DNA of 64,000 bases from Polaromonas sp. (GTDB lineage Bacteria; Pseudomonadota; Gammaproteobacteria; Burkholderiales; Burkholderiaceae_C). The translations under genes were made by a program, and so were the position numbers. Every line of letters begins with the position of its first letter. The stretch's first letter is position 1. The stretch lies in assembly GCA_030683705.1 (NCBI GenBank), contig JAUXPP010000149.1, forward strand, positions 1 through 64,000, written 5' to 3'. The notes under the pieces were generated by a model. The model worked only from the letters and a program-made list of their open reading frames with translations. It did no database searches and had not been told where the DNA came from. Of the stretch, positions 1-8,719 are shown piece after piece.

Positions 1-1
1 G

Positions 2-88
2 GGACAGCAACGTACCGTGGAACTGGTGGATTTCGCGGGCGAGCGAAAAATTTACGGCTTTCGCGGCCTCATTCAAGGGAAACTTTAA
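2..88 (+). CDS. ureB: Urease subunit beta, C-terminal end (partial)
   Basis: Only the last 28 codons are in the window. The reading frame ends with the residues [11 protein letters not shown], matching the conserved UreB tail (YGF...GKL). The stop TAA overlaps the ureC ATG by one base (TAATG), so ureB and ureC are translationally coupled. The 5' part lies upstream of the window. Confidence 0.85.
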   Translation, partial: GQQRTVELVDFAGERKIYGFRGLIQGKL

Positions 89-1806
89 TGGCCACGATAG
101 GCAGACGCGCTTACGCAGAAATGTTCGGCCCCACCGTGGGCGACCGCCTGCGCCTGTCCGACACCGAGCTGGTGGTCGAGGTCGAGGCCGACTACACCCT
201 GCGCGCCGGCAGTTACGGCGAAGAGGTGAAGTTCGGCGGCGGCAAGACCATCCGTGACGGCATGGCGCAGTCGCAAAAGACGCGGGCCGAGGGTGCGATG
301 GACTGCGTGATGACCAATGCGCTCATCATCGACCACTGGGGCATCGTCAAGGCCGACATCGGCCTCAAGGGCGGGCGCATCGCGGCCATCGGCAAGGCCG
401 GCAACCCCGACACCCAGCCCGGCGTCGAGATGATCATCGGCCCCGGCACCGAGATCATCAGTTGCGAAGGCATGATCGTCAGCGCCGGCGGCATCGACTC
501 CCACATCCACTTCATCTGCCCGCAGCAGATCGAGGAAGCGCTGACCTCGGGCGTCACCACCATGCTGGGCGGCGGCACCGGCCCGGCCACCGGCACCTTT
601 GCCACCACCTGCACGCCGGGGCCATGGAACATAGAGCGCATGCTTCAATCGGCCGATGCCTTCCCCATGAACCTGGGCTTTCTGGGCAAGGGCAACGCCA
701 GCCTGCCGGCCGCGCTGCACGAGCAGATCGATGCCGGCGTGATCGGCCTGAAGCTGCATGAGGACTGGGGCACAACACCGGCGGCCATCAGCAACTGCCT
801 GGACGTTGCCGAAGAAACCGATACACAGGTGGCGATTCACAGCGACACGCTCAATGAGTCGGGCTTCGTCGAAAACACCATCGCCGCGACCAAGGGCCGC
901 ACCCTGTGCGCCTTTCACACCGAAGGCGCGGGCGGCGGTCATGCACCCGACATCCTGAAGGTGGTCGGTGAGCAGAACTTCCTGCCGTCATCGACCAACC
1001 CGACCATGCCCTATACCGTCAACACGCTGGACGAACATGAGGACATGCTGATGGTCTGCCACCACCTGGACCCGGCGATTGCGGAAGACCTGGCCTTTGC
1101 CGAAAGCCGCATCCGCAAGGAAACCATTGCCGCAGAGGACGTGCTGCACGACCTGGGCGCGATCAGCATGATGAGCAGCGACAGCCAGGCCATGGGCCGT
1201 GTCGGCGAGGTCATCATCCGCACCTGGCAGACGGCGCACAAGATGAAGGTGCAGCGCGGCAAGCTGCCCGGCGACACCGAGCGCAACGACAACTTCCGCG
1301 TCAAACGCTACATCAGCAAATACACCATCAACCCGGCGATTGCGCACGGCATCGCCCATGAGGTGGGTTCGATCGAAGTCCGCAAGTGGGCCGATCTGGT
1401 GGTGTGGAAGCCGGCCTTCTTCGGCATCAAGCCCGCGCTGATCCTCAAAGGCGGCTTTATCGCCATGGCCGCCATGGGCGACCCGAACGCCTCCATCCCG
1501 ACGCCGCAACCGGTGCACTACCGCCCGATGTTCGGCGGCTTCGGTGGTGCGATTGCCAAGGGCTCGCTGACCTTTGTGTCGCAGGCGGGCCTCGCCGGCG
1601 GTATCAAGGAACGTTTCGGCCTGGCCAAGAATCTCGCCGCCGTGAAAAACATTCGCGGCGTGCAGAAGCGCCACATGATCCACAATGATTACGCGCCGAC
1701 GATGGAAGTCGATGCGCAAACCTACTCGGTGCGTGCCGACGGCCAGTTGCTGACCTGCGAAGCGGCAACGAGTTTGCCGATGACGCAGCGCTACTTTCTT
1801 TTTTAG
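88..1806 (+). CDS. ureC: Urease subunit alpha (catalytic, nickel-binding)
   Basis: Hydrolyses urea to ammonia and carbamate in the cytoplasm at a di-nickel centre. The length of 572 aa is normal for the family. All metal ligands known from Klebsiella urease are present with an offset of about +5: the HIH pair at H139/H141, the lysine that is carbamylated at K222 (GLKLHEDWG), H251, H277 and D365 (SSDSQAMGR). The active-site flap histidine is H325 in MVCHHLD. The ATG overlaps the ureB stop. It is followed 6 bp later by a GNAT gene and then by ureE, ureF and ureG, forming one plus-strand operon. Nothing suggests inactivation. Confidence 0.98.
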   Translation: MATIGRRAYAEMFGPTVGDRLRLSDTELVVEVEADYTLRAGSYGEEVKFGGGKTIRDGMAQSQKTRAEGAMDCVMTNALIIDHWGIVKADIGLKGGRIAAIGKAGNPDTQPGVEMIIGPGTEIISCEGMIVSAGGIDSHIHFICPQQIEEALTSGVTTMLGGGTGPATGTFATTCTPGPWNIERMLQSADAFPMNLGFLGKGNASLPAALHEQIDAGVIGLKLHEDWGTTPAAISNCLDVAEETDTQVAIHSDTLNESGFVENTIAATKGRTLCAFHTEGAGGGHAPDILKVVGEQNFLPSSTNPTMPYTVNTLDEHEDMLMVCHHLDPAIAEDLAFAESRIRKETIAAEDVLHDLGAISMMSSDSQAMGRVGEVIIRTWQTAHKMKVQRGKLPGDTERNDNFRVKRYISKYTINPAIAHGIAHEVGSIEVRKWADLVVWKPAFFGIKPALILKGGFIAMAAMGDPNASIPTPQPVHYRPMFGGFGGAIAKGSLTFVSQAGLAGGIKERFGLAKNLAAVKNIRGVQKRHMIHNDYAPTMEVDAQTYSVRADGQLLTCEAATSLPMTQRYFLF

Positions 1807-1812
1807 GCGCAC

Positions 1813-2271
1813 ATGGAAATCCGTGTCGACGATTTGCGCGGGCCGGCGATTGCCGCCTTGCTGCAAGTGCACCTCGACGCGATGTACCAGCACTCTCCGC
1901 CCGAAAGCGTCCATGCGCTCGATCTTGAAGCCTTGCGCCATCCGTCCATCACATTCTGGTCGGCGCACGACGGCAATGACCTGATGGGTTGCGGCGCCCT
2001 GAAGCAACTGACGCCCACACATGCCGAGATCAAATCGATGCGCACGGCGCAAGCCCATGTGCGCAAAGGCGTGGCACGCGCACTGCTGCGTCACATCGAG
2101 GCGGCAGCGCGCGCCAGGGGCATACGGCAGCTCAGCCTGGAAACCGGCCCTCACGCTCCTTTTGCCGCAGCCCGGCAGCTGTATCGCAGCGAGGGTTTTC
2201 AGGAGTGCGGGCCTTTTGCCGACTATGCGCTGGATCCCTACAGCCTGTTCATGACCAAAACTCTTTCCTGA
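1813..2271 (+). CDS. GNAT-family N-acetyltransferase within the urease operon
   Basis: A 152-aa single-domain protein with the GNAT pattern: the acetyl-CoA loop region reads VRKGVARALLRHIEAAARARG, preceded by an IKSM beta-strand and followed by ARQLYRSEGF, the usual motif B. It starts 6 bp after the ureC stop and lies before ureE, so it is very probably co-transcribed with the urease genes. The substrate cannot be read from sequence. It is not a known urease assembly factor, and its position may reflect a lineage-specific operon insertion. I am confident of the fold and not of the role. Confidence 0.85.
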   Translation: MEIRVDDLRGPAIAALLQVHLDAMYQHSPPESVHALDLEALRHPSITFWSAHDGNDLMGCGALKQLTPTHAEIKSMRTAQAHVRKGVARALLRHIEAAARARGIRQLSLETGPHAPFAAARQLYRSEGFQECGPFADYALDPYSLFMTKTLS

Positions 2272-2325
2272 TGAACGCGGACGCCCTGCGCCACAATGCA
2301 GACACTTCGCTGAACACCTGAATTT

Positions 2326-2958
2326 ATGCTCCAAGTCTCCAAATCAATTTCCCAGGGCACCGGACTGGCGCCGGTGCTGCTCAAACGCGCGGCCACGGTC
2401 GAACTCGACTGGGACATCCGCCAGAAAAGCCGCTTCGAGGCCACCGACTCGCTGGGCCGCCAGCTCGGCATCTTCTTGCCGCGCGGCACCCTGGTGCGCG
2501 GTGGGGATGTGCTGGTGGCCGAAGACGGCTCCATGGTCCGGGTGATCGCCGCGCCGCAGGCCGTGTTGCGCATCACGGCCTGCACCTCGCATGGCAGCCC
2601 GTTTGACCTGACGCGTGCCGCCTACCACCTGGGCAACCGGCATGTGCCCATCGAGCTCAAGCCGGATCACCTGAAAATTGAGCCTGACCATGTGCTGGCG
2701 GAAATGTTGCGGTCCATGCATTTGATCGTCAACGAAGTCAGCGAATCCTTCGAGCCCGAAGGCGGCGCCTACAGCGCGGGCGGCCACGGCCATGCGCATG
2801 AGGGCGGACATGGTCACGCGCACGCACCCGCTGCGGCGACTGCGCCTCACGTGCACGGGCCCGGCTGCGCGCATGACCACGACCACGGCCATGCGCACAC
2901 GCATGAGGCGCAGCCAGCCGCGATCCAGATCCACGCCCACAAGCCGCACAGCCATTGA
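2326..2958 (+). CDS. ureE: Urease accessory protein UreE (nickel metallochaperone)
   Basis: UreE delivers nickel to the UreFG-bound apo-urease. The N-terminal peptide-binding domain (about residues 1-75) is followed by the metal-binding domain with the conserved histidine in GNRHVPIEL. The last 60 residues are a His-rich tail with many HGHAH and HDHDH blocks, a nickel store seen in some but not all UreE proteins. The length is 210 aa, longer than tail-less homologues because of this extension. Its last codons overlap the TTG start of ureF. Confidence 0.96.
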   Translation: MLQVSKSISQGTGLAPVLLKRAATVELDWDIRQKSRFEATDSLGRQLGIFLPRGTLVRGGDVLVAEDGSMVRVIAAPQAVLRITACTSHGSPFDLTRAAYHLGNRHVPIELKPDHLKIEPDHVLAEMLRSMHLIVNEVSESFEPEGGAYSAGGHGHAHEGGHGHAHAPAAATAPHVHGPGCAHDHDHGHAHTHEAQPAAIQIHAHKPHSH

Positions 2959-3653
2959 GCGCCACGGCCCAGCCCCTGCCGGCCGCCAGCCTGCTGCAAC
3001 TGATCTGGCTGGCCTCCCCGGCCCTGCCGGTCGGCGGTTTTTCCTACTCCGAAGGGCTGGAAGCCGGCGTGGACCGTGCGGGAGTAGCTACTGAAAGCAT
3101 AGCAGCCGACTGGCTCAGCGACCAGTTGCACCTGAGCCTGGCGCGCGGCGACCTGGCCGTGATCGCGCAGGCCATCCCGGCCTGGCGCGACAATCAGCTC
3201 GAGCGGGTGAAAGCCCTCAACGACTGGGTGCTGCAGACCCGCGAAACCAGCGAGCTGCGCCTGCAGGCCGAACAGATGGGCCGTTCGCTGCTCGAGTGGC
3301 TGCGCAACCACCAGAGCATCAGCGACGCCCATCTGCAGGCCTGCGCGCAACTGCCACCGACCTACCCCGTCACCTTTGCCCTGGCCGCTTCGCCGCTGGC
3401 CGCCGGCGTGCCCGACTGCCTGACGGCCTACGCTTTCGGCTGGGCCGAAAACATGATGCAGGCCGCGCTCAAATCCGTGCCACTCGGCCAGAGCGCCGGC
3501 CAGCGTATCCTGGCGCGGCTGGCCGCTGAAATCCCGGCCGCCATCGCCACCGCCATGGCACTCGAGGACCATGATCGCCAGGCCTTCTCGCCCATGCTGG
3601 CGATTCTTTCATCGCAACACGAAACCCAATACTCACGACTCTTCCGCTCCTGA
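2955..3653 (+). CDS. ureF: Urease accessory protein UreF
   Basis: UreF acts with UreD and UreG as the GTPase-regulating part of the nickel-insertion complex. The protein has the typical start region [21 protein letters not shown] and the conserved C-terminal helical region ([18 protein letters not shown]). The only reasonable start is TTG at 2955, overlapping the ureE stop in TTGA, which implies translational coupling. Residues around [10 protein letters not shown] are encoded by a stretch resembling a fragment of a family-wide interspersed repeat, but this is weak. No ureD gene is seen in the window. Confidence 0.95.
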   Translation: MSATAQPLPAASLLQLIWLASPALPVGGFSYSEGLEAGVDRAGVATESIAADWLSDQLHLSLARGDLAVIAQAIPAWRDNQLERVKALNDWVLQTRETSELRLQAEQMGRSLLEWLRNHQSISDAHLQACAQLPPTYPVTFALAASPLAAGVPDCLTAYAFGWAENMMQAALKSVPLGQSAGQRILARLAAEIPAAIATAMALEDHDRQAFSPMLAILSSQHETQYSRLFRS

Positions 3654-3685
3654 GCGCGAAGTCATATATCTAAAAGACACTCCTG

Positions 3686-4339
<654 letters not shown>

Positions 4340-4363
4340 CTGGCGATGCGGCGCTACACACGC

Positions 4364-4501
4364 TTAGTCGAGCACGACATCATTTAGGGAGCGCTCTATT
4401 GCAGGGTAGGCCGCTGCGATGATGTGCAGCATCCATTGCGGGAGGCCGAGATCTAGCTCGCCGGAAGACGCGAAGGAAATCGTGCGACTGTGAGAGTCGA
4501 A
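4364..4501 (-). pseudogene. Short coding remnant downstream of ureG (tentative)
   Basis: The minus-strand frame between two stops encodes about 45 residues of protein-like composition (...SGELDLGLPQWMLHIIAAAYP...) with no credible start. It could be the C-terminal fragment of a deleted gene, in keeping with the AT-richer accessory patch that begins here. I do not recognise the family. It could also be a chance open frame. Confidence 0.25.
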
Positions 4502-4655
4502 TTAATACACCATTGATTCCCTGGCAGTGGTTTTCAATGTGCACCCGTCGATTGTGAAGCGCTCAAGTTGTCTCGTTCTCAAACTTGGCCATTCGAGCCT
4601 ACGACAATGACTGACATGAAATCTTTCGCAGCTAGGCGAAATTTTTGGACAAGAA

Positions 4656-5339
4656 TCAGGTCTTATCGCCTAGGAGACGCCGCAGTTCATCCTCCAAGCC
4701 AGCAAGAGCCTGTCTGACGCTTCCATTAAACTTTTCTGTGATTTTCATCCACTGCTGAACGTCAGGGGTGTGCGCTAGTTCTATGGCATAAATAAAGGTG
4801 TTGGTGATGCTAACCAACTCTTGATTCATTTGCCGAACTGCGTTGCAAACATCTTTGGACAAAAATAGCTCATTTTGAGAAAAGTAGGGCGTGAAATCGG
4901 CAGATGCCATTGCTACGTCGCCCCGCCGCTCTTCGTTCGTTCGCTCTCCTGTTGCTACAAATGGCTTTACGTAGTTTGCTACGCAGTCGTGAAGCTTCTT
5001 AAGACGGGCGTAAGTGTTGGCAATTACGTCCACGCGGCGTGTGTGGAGTTGCAAGAAGGTGGTGTTTTTCTCAGCAGCCGCTACGCTGAGTGTCGATTTC
5101 AATCGCTCTACTTCAACGTCCGACTGGGCCTTAAGCTGGGCCTTGTGCGTCTCCAGCCTTTGATCGTACTCCGCCTTGAGCTGGGCCTTGTGACTCTCTA
5201 GCTTAACGTCGTATTCAGCCTTGATTGCATTCTTTAGCCGTTCGCCTATCCATGCCTTAGTCATCCAGAGTACTAAGCTGCAGAGAGCCACGCTAACCGC
5301 TGTAGAAGTAATTATTGTAAGAAAAAAGTCCGTAAGCAT
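4656..5339 (-). CDS. Hypothetical membrane-anchored coiled-coil protein
   Basis: A 227-aa protein with one N-terminal hydrophobic segment (about residues 5-27), followed by a strongly charged coiled coil (about 38-95). The coiled coil has an internal repeat: KAEYD.KLESHKAQL appears twice with small changes. The C-terminal half is a soluble helical region without recognised motifs. Base composition is lower in GC than the urease genes next to it, suggesting acquisition. A copy of a 30-bp repeat lies about 270 bp upstream. Function unknown; a cytoplasm-facing membrane-anchored scaffold is a guess. Confidence 0.75.
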   Translation of the reverse strand: MLTDFFLTIITSTAVSVALCSLVLWMTKAWIGERLKNAIKAEYDVKLESHKAQLKAEYDQRLETHKAQLKAQSDVEVERLKSTLSVAAAEKNTTFLQLHTRRVDVIANTYARLKKLHDCVANYVKPFVATGERTNEERRGDVAMASADFTPYFSQNELFLSKDVCNAVRQMNQELVSITNTFIYAIELAHTPDVQQWMKITEKFNGSVRQALAGLEDELRRLLGDKT

Positions 5340-5511
5340 TTAAGTGTGCGCTCCATGAGAATTAGACTGCAAGATTGGGGTCGAACTTGGCTCCCGTTGG
5401 GAATGTGAGTATCAATTCCGAAACGACCTGCTCGAGGCAAATCATGTTGGTGCGTCTGAAATTTTTCAGACCGAAAGAGTCTTCGGCTACTTCCCGTAGC
5501 GCACTCTAGGG

Positions 5512-5609
5512 CAAAGCGCGTGAGCTTGCATCCCTCAAATGGAGTAGGCGCACCGAGCAACAGGTACACGCCTGCCGCGCCTACGAATCCGGTCAAGCTA
5601 CACGCTTTG
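5512..5609. repeat. Nested imperfect palindrome between the two accessory hypotheticals
   Basis: Outer arms 5512-5527 and 5595-5609 pair over about 15 positions with two single-base bulges. Inner arms 5544-5551 (gtaggcgc) and 5577-5584 (gcgcctac) pair perfectly. The roughly 98-bp nested stem with extrahelical bases is reminiscent of an integron attC site, but I could not find canonical GTTRRRY/RYYYAAC core boxes. It lies immediately downstream of the 256-aa gene and upstream of the 227-aa gene. Confidence 0.5.
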
Positions 5610-5635
5610 GTGCCAGTTGCTGCGCTTTGTAGCAC
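5606..5635 (-). repeat. 30-bp imperfect direct repeat, copy 1
   Basis: Matches 6562-6591 with 3 mismatches in 30 (tttggtgcNagtNgctgcgctttgtNgcac). Each copy lies upstream of one of the two minus-strand hypothetical genes. A second short shared string, ggagcgcaca, occurs nearer to each gene start. Confidence 0.6.
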
Positions 5636-5654
5636 TCGGCTGGAAACGCCCAGT

Positions 5655-6425
5655 CTAAATGCGAGGCTTGGTGAGCCGCTGCATGAGTGCGCGCACGGCC
5701 TTCAAGACCTCTTCTGCTTCATCGACCGTGTACCTGCGCCCTATGTGCATAGTGGGGTTCCGCCATGCTTGTTTGACCGTCAGCAAATCACCTGATATGT
5801 CTCTGAAGTACTTTTCATCTCGACGCCACTGCACACCTTTTGTCTTGTGCTTGGTATCTATCTTTGCTTGGATCTGCTTGAGATACGCTTCCCAACTTGG
5901 GGCGTAGGAAATCTTCAGGCTTTGTGCGAGCGTCTTCAGGCCGACTTCCATAACGCGCATTAGATGCATCACGCAGGAAGTGCCCAACCCGAGCGCCAGC
6001 GCTTTACCCGCATCCTCAATGTCGCTAATGGCATCAGGAAACTTGTCATTCACATCGGATCCGAACACTGCTGGGTCCTGATAGTAGGAGAGGCGACCAG
6101 GACTTACGAACAGGAAGAAGCGCGCGCGCAGCTGATCTTCGATTCTCGACCTCAAGTCAGCAACATCGCGATATAGCGCGGTGTTCTTGTATTCCCCATT
6201 GAGCTTGTCCCACATCCGGTCAGCAAGCGGGACCACCGCATCCAGCCCTAGTTCATGCGACATGTTCGTAGCAATAGTCAGGTGATGTGTGATAGCTTTT
6301 TTGTCGCCTTCGTCGATCAATCGATCTTTTCGCTGAGCGTCAGTAGATCGCCGAAGGAGCTCCATCTCCCAGTCAAAAAGGCTGACCATCAAGCTACCGA
6401 AGATAGTGGAATATTTTTTGAGCAT
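5655..6425 (-). CDS. HEPN-motif hypothetical protein
   Basis: A 256-aa, largely helical protein. The C-terminal segment contains WRNPTMH followed by a Tyr-rich helix (YTVDEAEEVLKAVRALM). R222-x4-H227 is the RX4-6H signature of HEPN domains, which include many ribonuclease toxins and defence effectors, although some HEPN proteins are non-catalytic. No transmembrane or signal segment is seen. It is AT-richer than the backbone and sits between the urease operon and tRNA-Ser in an accessory patch. No antitoxin partner of the usual MNT type is adjacent. RNase activity is an inference from the motif only. Confidence 0.75.
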   Translation of the reverse strand: MLKKYSTIFGSLMVSLFDWEMELLRRSTDAQRKDRLIDEGDKKAITHHLTIATNMSHELGLDAVVPLADRMWDKLNGEYKNTALYRDVADLRSRIEDQLRARFFLFVSPGRLSYYQDPAVFGSDVNDKFPDAISDIEDAGKALALGLGTSCVMHLMRVMEVGLKTLAQSLKISYAPSWEAYLKQIQAKIDTKHKTKGVQWRRDEKYFRDISGDLLTVKQAWRNPTMHIGRRYTVDEAEEVLKAVRALMQRLTKPRI

Positions 6426-6561
6426 TTGACGGGCTAGTAGTTCGAGGAAAACTCGATTGTGCGCTCCTCACCTACACGCAGCGCCCTCCATATGGAGGAG
6501 TTCTGCCCAGAGCACGTGTACGTATAGTCCAAGCAAATTTGAGCTCGCCCAGGCTGCATCC

Positions 6562-6591
6562 TTTGGTGCAAGTCGCTGCGCTTTGTGGCAC
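6562..6591 (-). repeat. 30-bp imperfect direct repeat, copy 2
   Basis: Second copy of the repeat at 5606-5635, lying 137 bp upstream of the start of the 256-aa gene. The two copies are 956 bp apart and enclose that gene, giving it a cassette-like appearance. The rest of the interval 6426-6834 (409 bp) holds no gene that I can support, only a short perfect palindrome ctccatatggag at 6486-6497. Confidence 0.6.
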
Positions 6592-6834
6592 GTCGCTGCG
6601 GGCGCCTGGCCTGCCGCCTGAAAAAATCGGCCTGTCCCGGCGGTCGCTGGATCCGCCCACAAGACCCCGTCCCGGCGTGAGGGGCGCTTGTGAGGGGTTC
6701 TTGATACAGCGACACCGCGCCAGCCCGTTTTTCTTGTGGCACCAACAGCACCCCGCCGCGCCCTGCTCGGAGAACGAGGAAGCCCGGCGTGGCAGTCCAT
6801 TCACCGGCCCGCCAACGGTTAAACTACGAACCTT

Positions 6835-6922
6835 GGAAGCGTGGCAGAGTGGTCGATTGCACCGGTCTTGAAAACCGGCGACGGGAAACCGTCCGTGAGT
6901 TCGAATCTCACCGCTTCCGCCA
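6835..6922 (+). tRNA. tRNA-Ser (TGA anticodon)
   Basis: An 88-nt class II tRNA with acceptor GGAAGCG/CGCTTCC, anticodon loop CTTGAAA (anticodon TGA), a long variable arm, the T-loop TTCGAATC and an encoded CCA end. Confidence 0.95.
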
Positions 6923-6928
6923 GACAGC

Positions 6929-6966
6929 AGCCACCGACAGCCTTTTTTGCTCTCGGTGGCTTTTTT
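6929..6966 (+). terminator. Rho-independent terminator after tRNA-Ser
   Basis: Inverted repeat agccaccga / tcggtggct followed directly by a T6 run, starting 6 bp after the tRNA. Confidence 0.85.
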
Positions 6967-7078
6967 GTCCCTGTCCGCAGCGTTCCCGTGAGGAAACCCT
7001 TGATTTACCTGCAGCACTGAACGCAGTACGATTTGTGGGCCTCCCGAACCGTCCCCTTTCCCAACAGGAGTTCCGGCC

Positions 7079-7549
7079 ATGAAACACTTCACACGACTTT
7101 GGGTCAGCATCTGCCTGTCAGCGTCTGCTGCCGCGTTTGCGGCCGGCGACGTCAGCGAGTACGGCGGACCCTCGGGCGATCCGGTGTTGGCGTCAGCCCA
7201 GGCGGCCATCGCGAAGAAGGACTGGCCTGCCGCCCAGAGCGGCTTGCAGAAAGCCTTGGTGGGCTCGCCGCAGAACGCTGACTATCACAACCTTTATGCG
7301 TACTCGATCCGCAAGGGCGCGAACCCGGACATGGCGCTGGTGTTCAAACACTATGGCGAGGCGCTGCGGATCAACCCCAAACATCGCGGCGCGCATGAGT
7401 ACGTGGGTGAGGCCTACCTGATGGTCAATGACCTGCCCAAGGCGAAACAGCACCTGGCGGCGCTGGACAAGCTGTGTTTCCTGCCGTGCGAGGAACACAG
7501 CGACCTGAAAAAGGCGATTGCGGCCTACGAAGCCAGGCGCAAGCCCTGA
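7079..7549 (+). CDS. Secreted TPR-repeat protein
   Basis: A 156-aa protein with a clear Sec signal peptide (MKHFTRLWVSICLSASAAAFA, cleavage likely near AFA-AG). TPR-like helical pairs follow (ASAQAAIAKKDWPAAQSGLQKAL..., ..HYGEALRINPKHRGAHEYVGEAYL...). The C-terminal part has a CFLPCEE cysteine pair that may form a periplasmic disulphide. It is predicted to be a periplasmic protein-interaction adaptor with unknown partner. It converges with the L,D-transpeptidase-like gene, 33 bp away. Confidence 0.85.
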   Translation: MKHFTRLWVSICLSASAAAFAAGDVSEYGGPSGDPVLASAQAAIAKKDWPAAQSGLQKALVGSPQNADYHNLYAYSIRKGANPDMALVFKHYGEALRINPKHRGAHEYVGEAYLMVNDLPKAKQHLAALDKLCFLPCEEHSDLKKAIAAYEARRKP

Positions 7550-7582
7550 GGATCGCGACGCCCTGCCAGGCAGGTCTGCGGA

Positions 7583-8455
7583 CTACCTGGCGGCGGGGCC
7601 GGCTGCCGGAGCGACGCGTGCCGAGGCCTGTGCGCGCGAAGCATCCTGAACATCGTAGGAGCCGAACACCTCATGGGCCGAGCGGGTCTCCGGCAAGATG
7701 TAGACGATGCCATTGGTCCCGGTGAAGGACGGGCTCACCACGCTTTCATAGAACTTGACCGGTACATTGATGCAGCCGAAGGATATGCGGTTGTCCAGCG
7801 GACTGGGTGAGGCCAGGCGCTCGGCGCGGCGTTCCCTGGGATGGCCCTTCACGACGCGGTGCAGCGAAAGGGCCGTGTCGTAGTCCACCCAGAGCACCTC
7901 GTGGCCGTGGATATCACGGTCCAGTGAGGCCACGAAGCGACCGGCGGGTGTGGTGCGCTCGTCCGGCCGAATGCTCGACAGCTTGCGCTCACCAATCCCG
8001 GGAACAGAGTGATCCCCGACGGCAAGCCCCAGCAGCGCGGCAGTCGCGCCTCGAAGCTGACCCTGTGCGTCGAACATGAACACACGGGCCTCGCGCTTGT
8101 CGATCACCATGAAGGGCAAATTGCCGTTGTTGCCTGAGTCGACGACCCAGTCGGCCAATTTCCGGGATTCCGTCGATGGCACTTCCTGGCCAAAGTTCGC
8201 CAGCCTGAGGGCGGGAGCGGGTGCGGGCTGCGCCACGACGGCGGCGGACGCACTGGCGTTGTCACGCGGGCCGGTGGCGGCGTCTGACGTGCTCAAGGCT
8301 GGCGTGTTCTGTGAAGCAGCGGCTGGAAGCACGCCTGCGTTGAGCGCAATTGCGCCCAGCAAGAGGCCCCGGGCCAGAACGACGGCCGCCGGGTGTGCCA
8401 AGCGGGCCAGCGAGGGCCCAGCCCAAAACCTGTGTTGATGTGTCTGCGTTGGCAT
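7583..8455 (-). CDS. L,D-transpeptidase (YkuD)-like exported protein
   Basis: About 290 aa from the ATG at 8455, which is preceded by an AGGAA Shine-Dalgarno. The longer ORF start at 8518 has no such site. The N-terminus has a hydrophobic export segment (about residues 17-47). The C-terminal part carries NRISFGCINVP, corresponding to the [S/T]-H-G-C-x-N catalytic motif of YkuD domains, with the motif His replaced by Phe and the Cys kept. The upstream region (VMVIDKREARVFMFDAQGQ) matches the start of the YkuD fold. Likely role: peptidoglycan cross-linking or anchoring in the periplasm. The SFGC variant makes activity less certain. Confidence 0.8.
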   Translation of the reverse strand: MPTQTHQHRFWAGPSLARLAHPAAVVLARGLLLGAIALNAGVLPAAASQNTPALSTSDAATGPRDNASASAAVVAQPAPAPALRLANFGQEVPSTESRKLADWVVDSGNNGNLPFMVIDKREARVFMFDAQGQLRGATAALLGLAVGDHSVPGIGERKLSSIRPDERTTPAGRFVASLDRDIHGHEVLWVDYDTALSLHRVVKGHPRERRAERLASPSPLDNRISFGCINVPVKFYESVVSPSFTGTNGIVYILPETRSAHEVFGSYDVQDASRAQASARVAPAAGPAAR

Positions 8456-8576
8456 CGTGGTGTTCCTGTGTGCCAGATGGTAACCCGGCAAGGCGGGCCG
8501 AAACAGCGGATTAGGCAAGCTTTACCCTGACTTTAAGGCGCTTCTCCAGGGCTTGCGCTTATCGAGCGAGGGACAA

Positions 8577-8622
8577 TAAAAAGGGCCAGCGCCACCGCGC
8601 AAACCGCGTTGGTTCTGACCCT
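8577..8622 (-). terminator. Rho-independent terminator after the outer-membrane barrel gene
   Basis: Read on the minus strand, agggtcag..caac and gttg/ggcgctggccct form a long imperfect stem followed by a TTTTTA tract. It lies about 100 bp downstream of the 279-aa gene. Confidence 0.65.
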
Positions 8623-8719
8623 CTGCATTGCAGAATGAGCAACTCACTCCGCTTTGCCGGTCCAGCAGGGGCCGGAAGTTTTCACTCACCCAGGCACCCT
8701 GCTTTTCAGGCAGCTGACT

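Noticed and set aside
988-2334. 448-aa ORF antisense to ureC and the GNAT gene
   Set aside because: Shadow of two clear plus-strand genes in high-GC DNA; the protein is low-complexity His/Arg/Gly-rich with no domain.
5312-5635. 107-aa ORF starting inside the 30-bp repeat
   Set aside because: It covers repeat and palindromic sequence and lacks protein-like features; a similar frame at 6434-6751 exists only because the repeat is shared.
5512-5635. Firm integron attC call
   Set aside because: Nested palindrome is suggestive, but no GTTRRRY/RYYYAAC core boxes and no integron integrase in the window.
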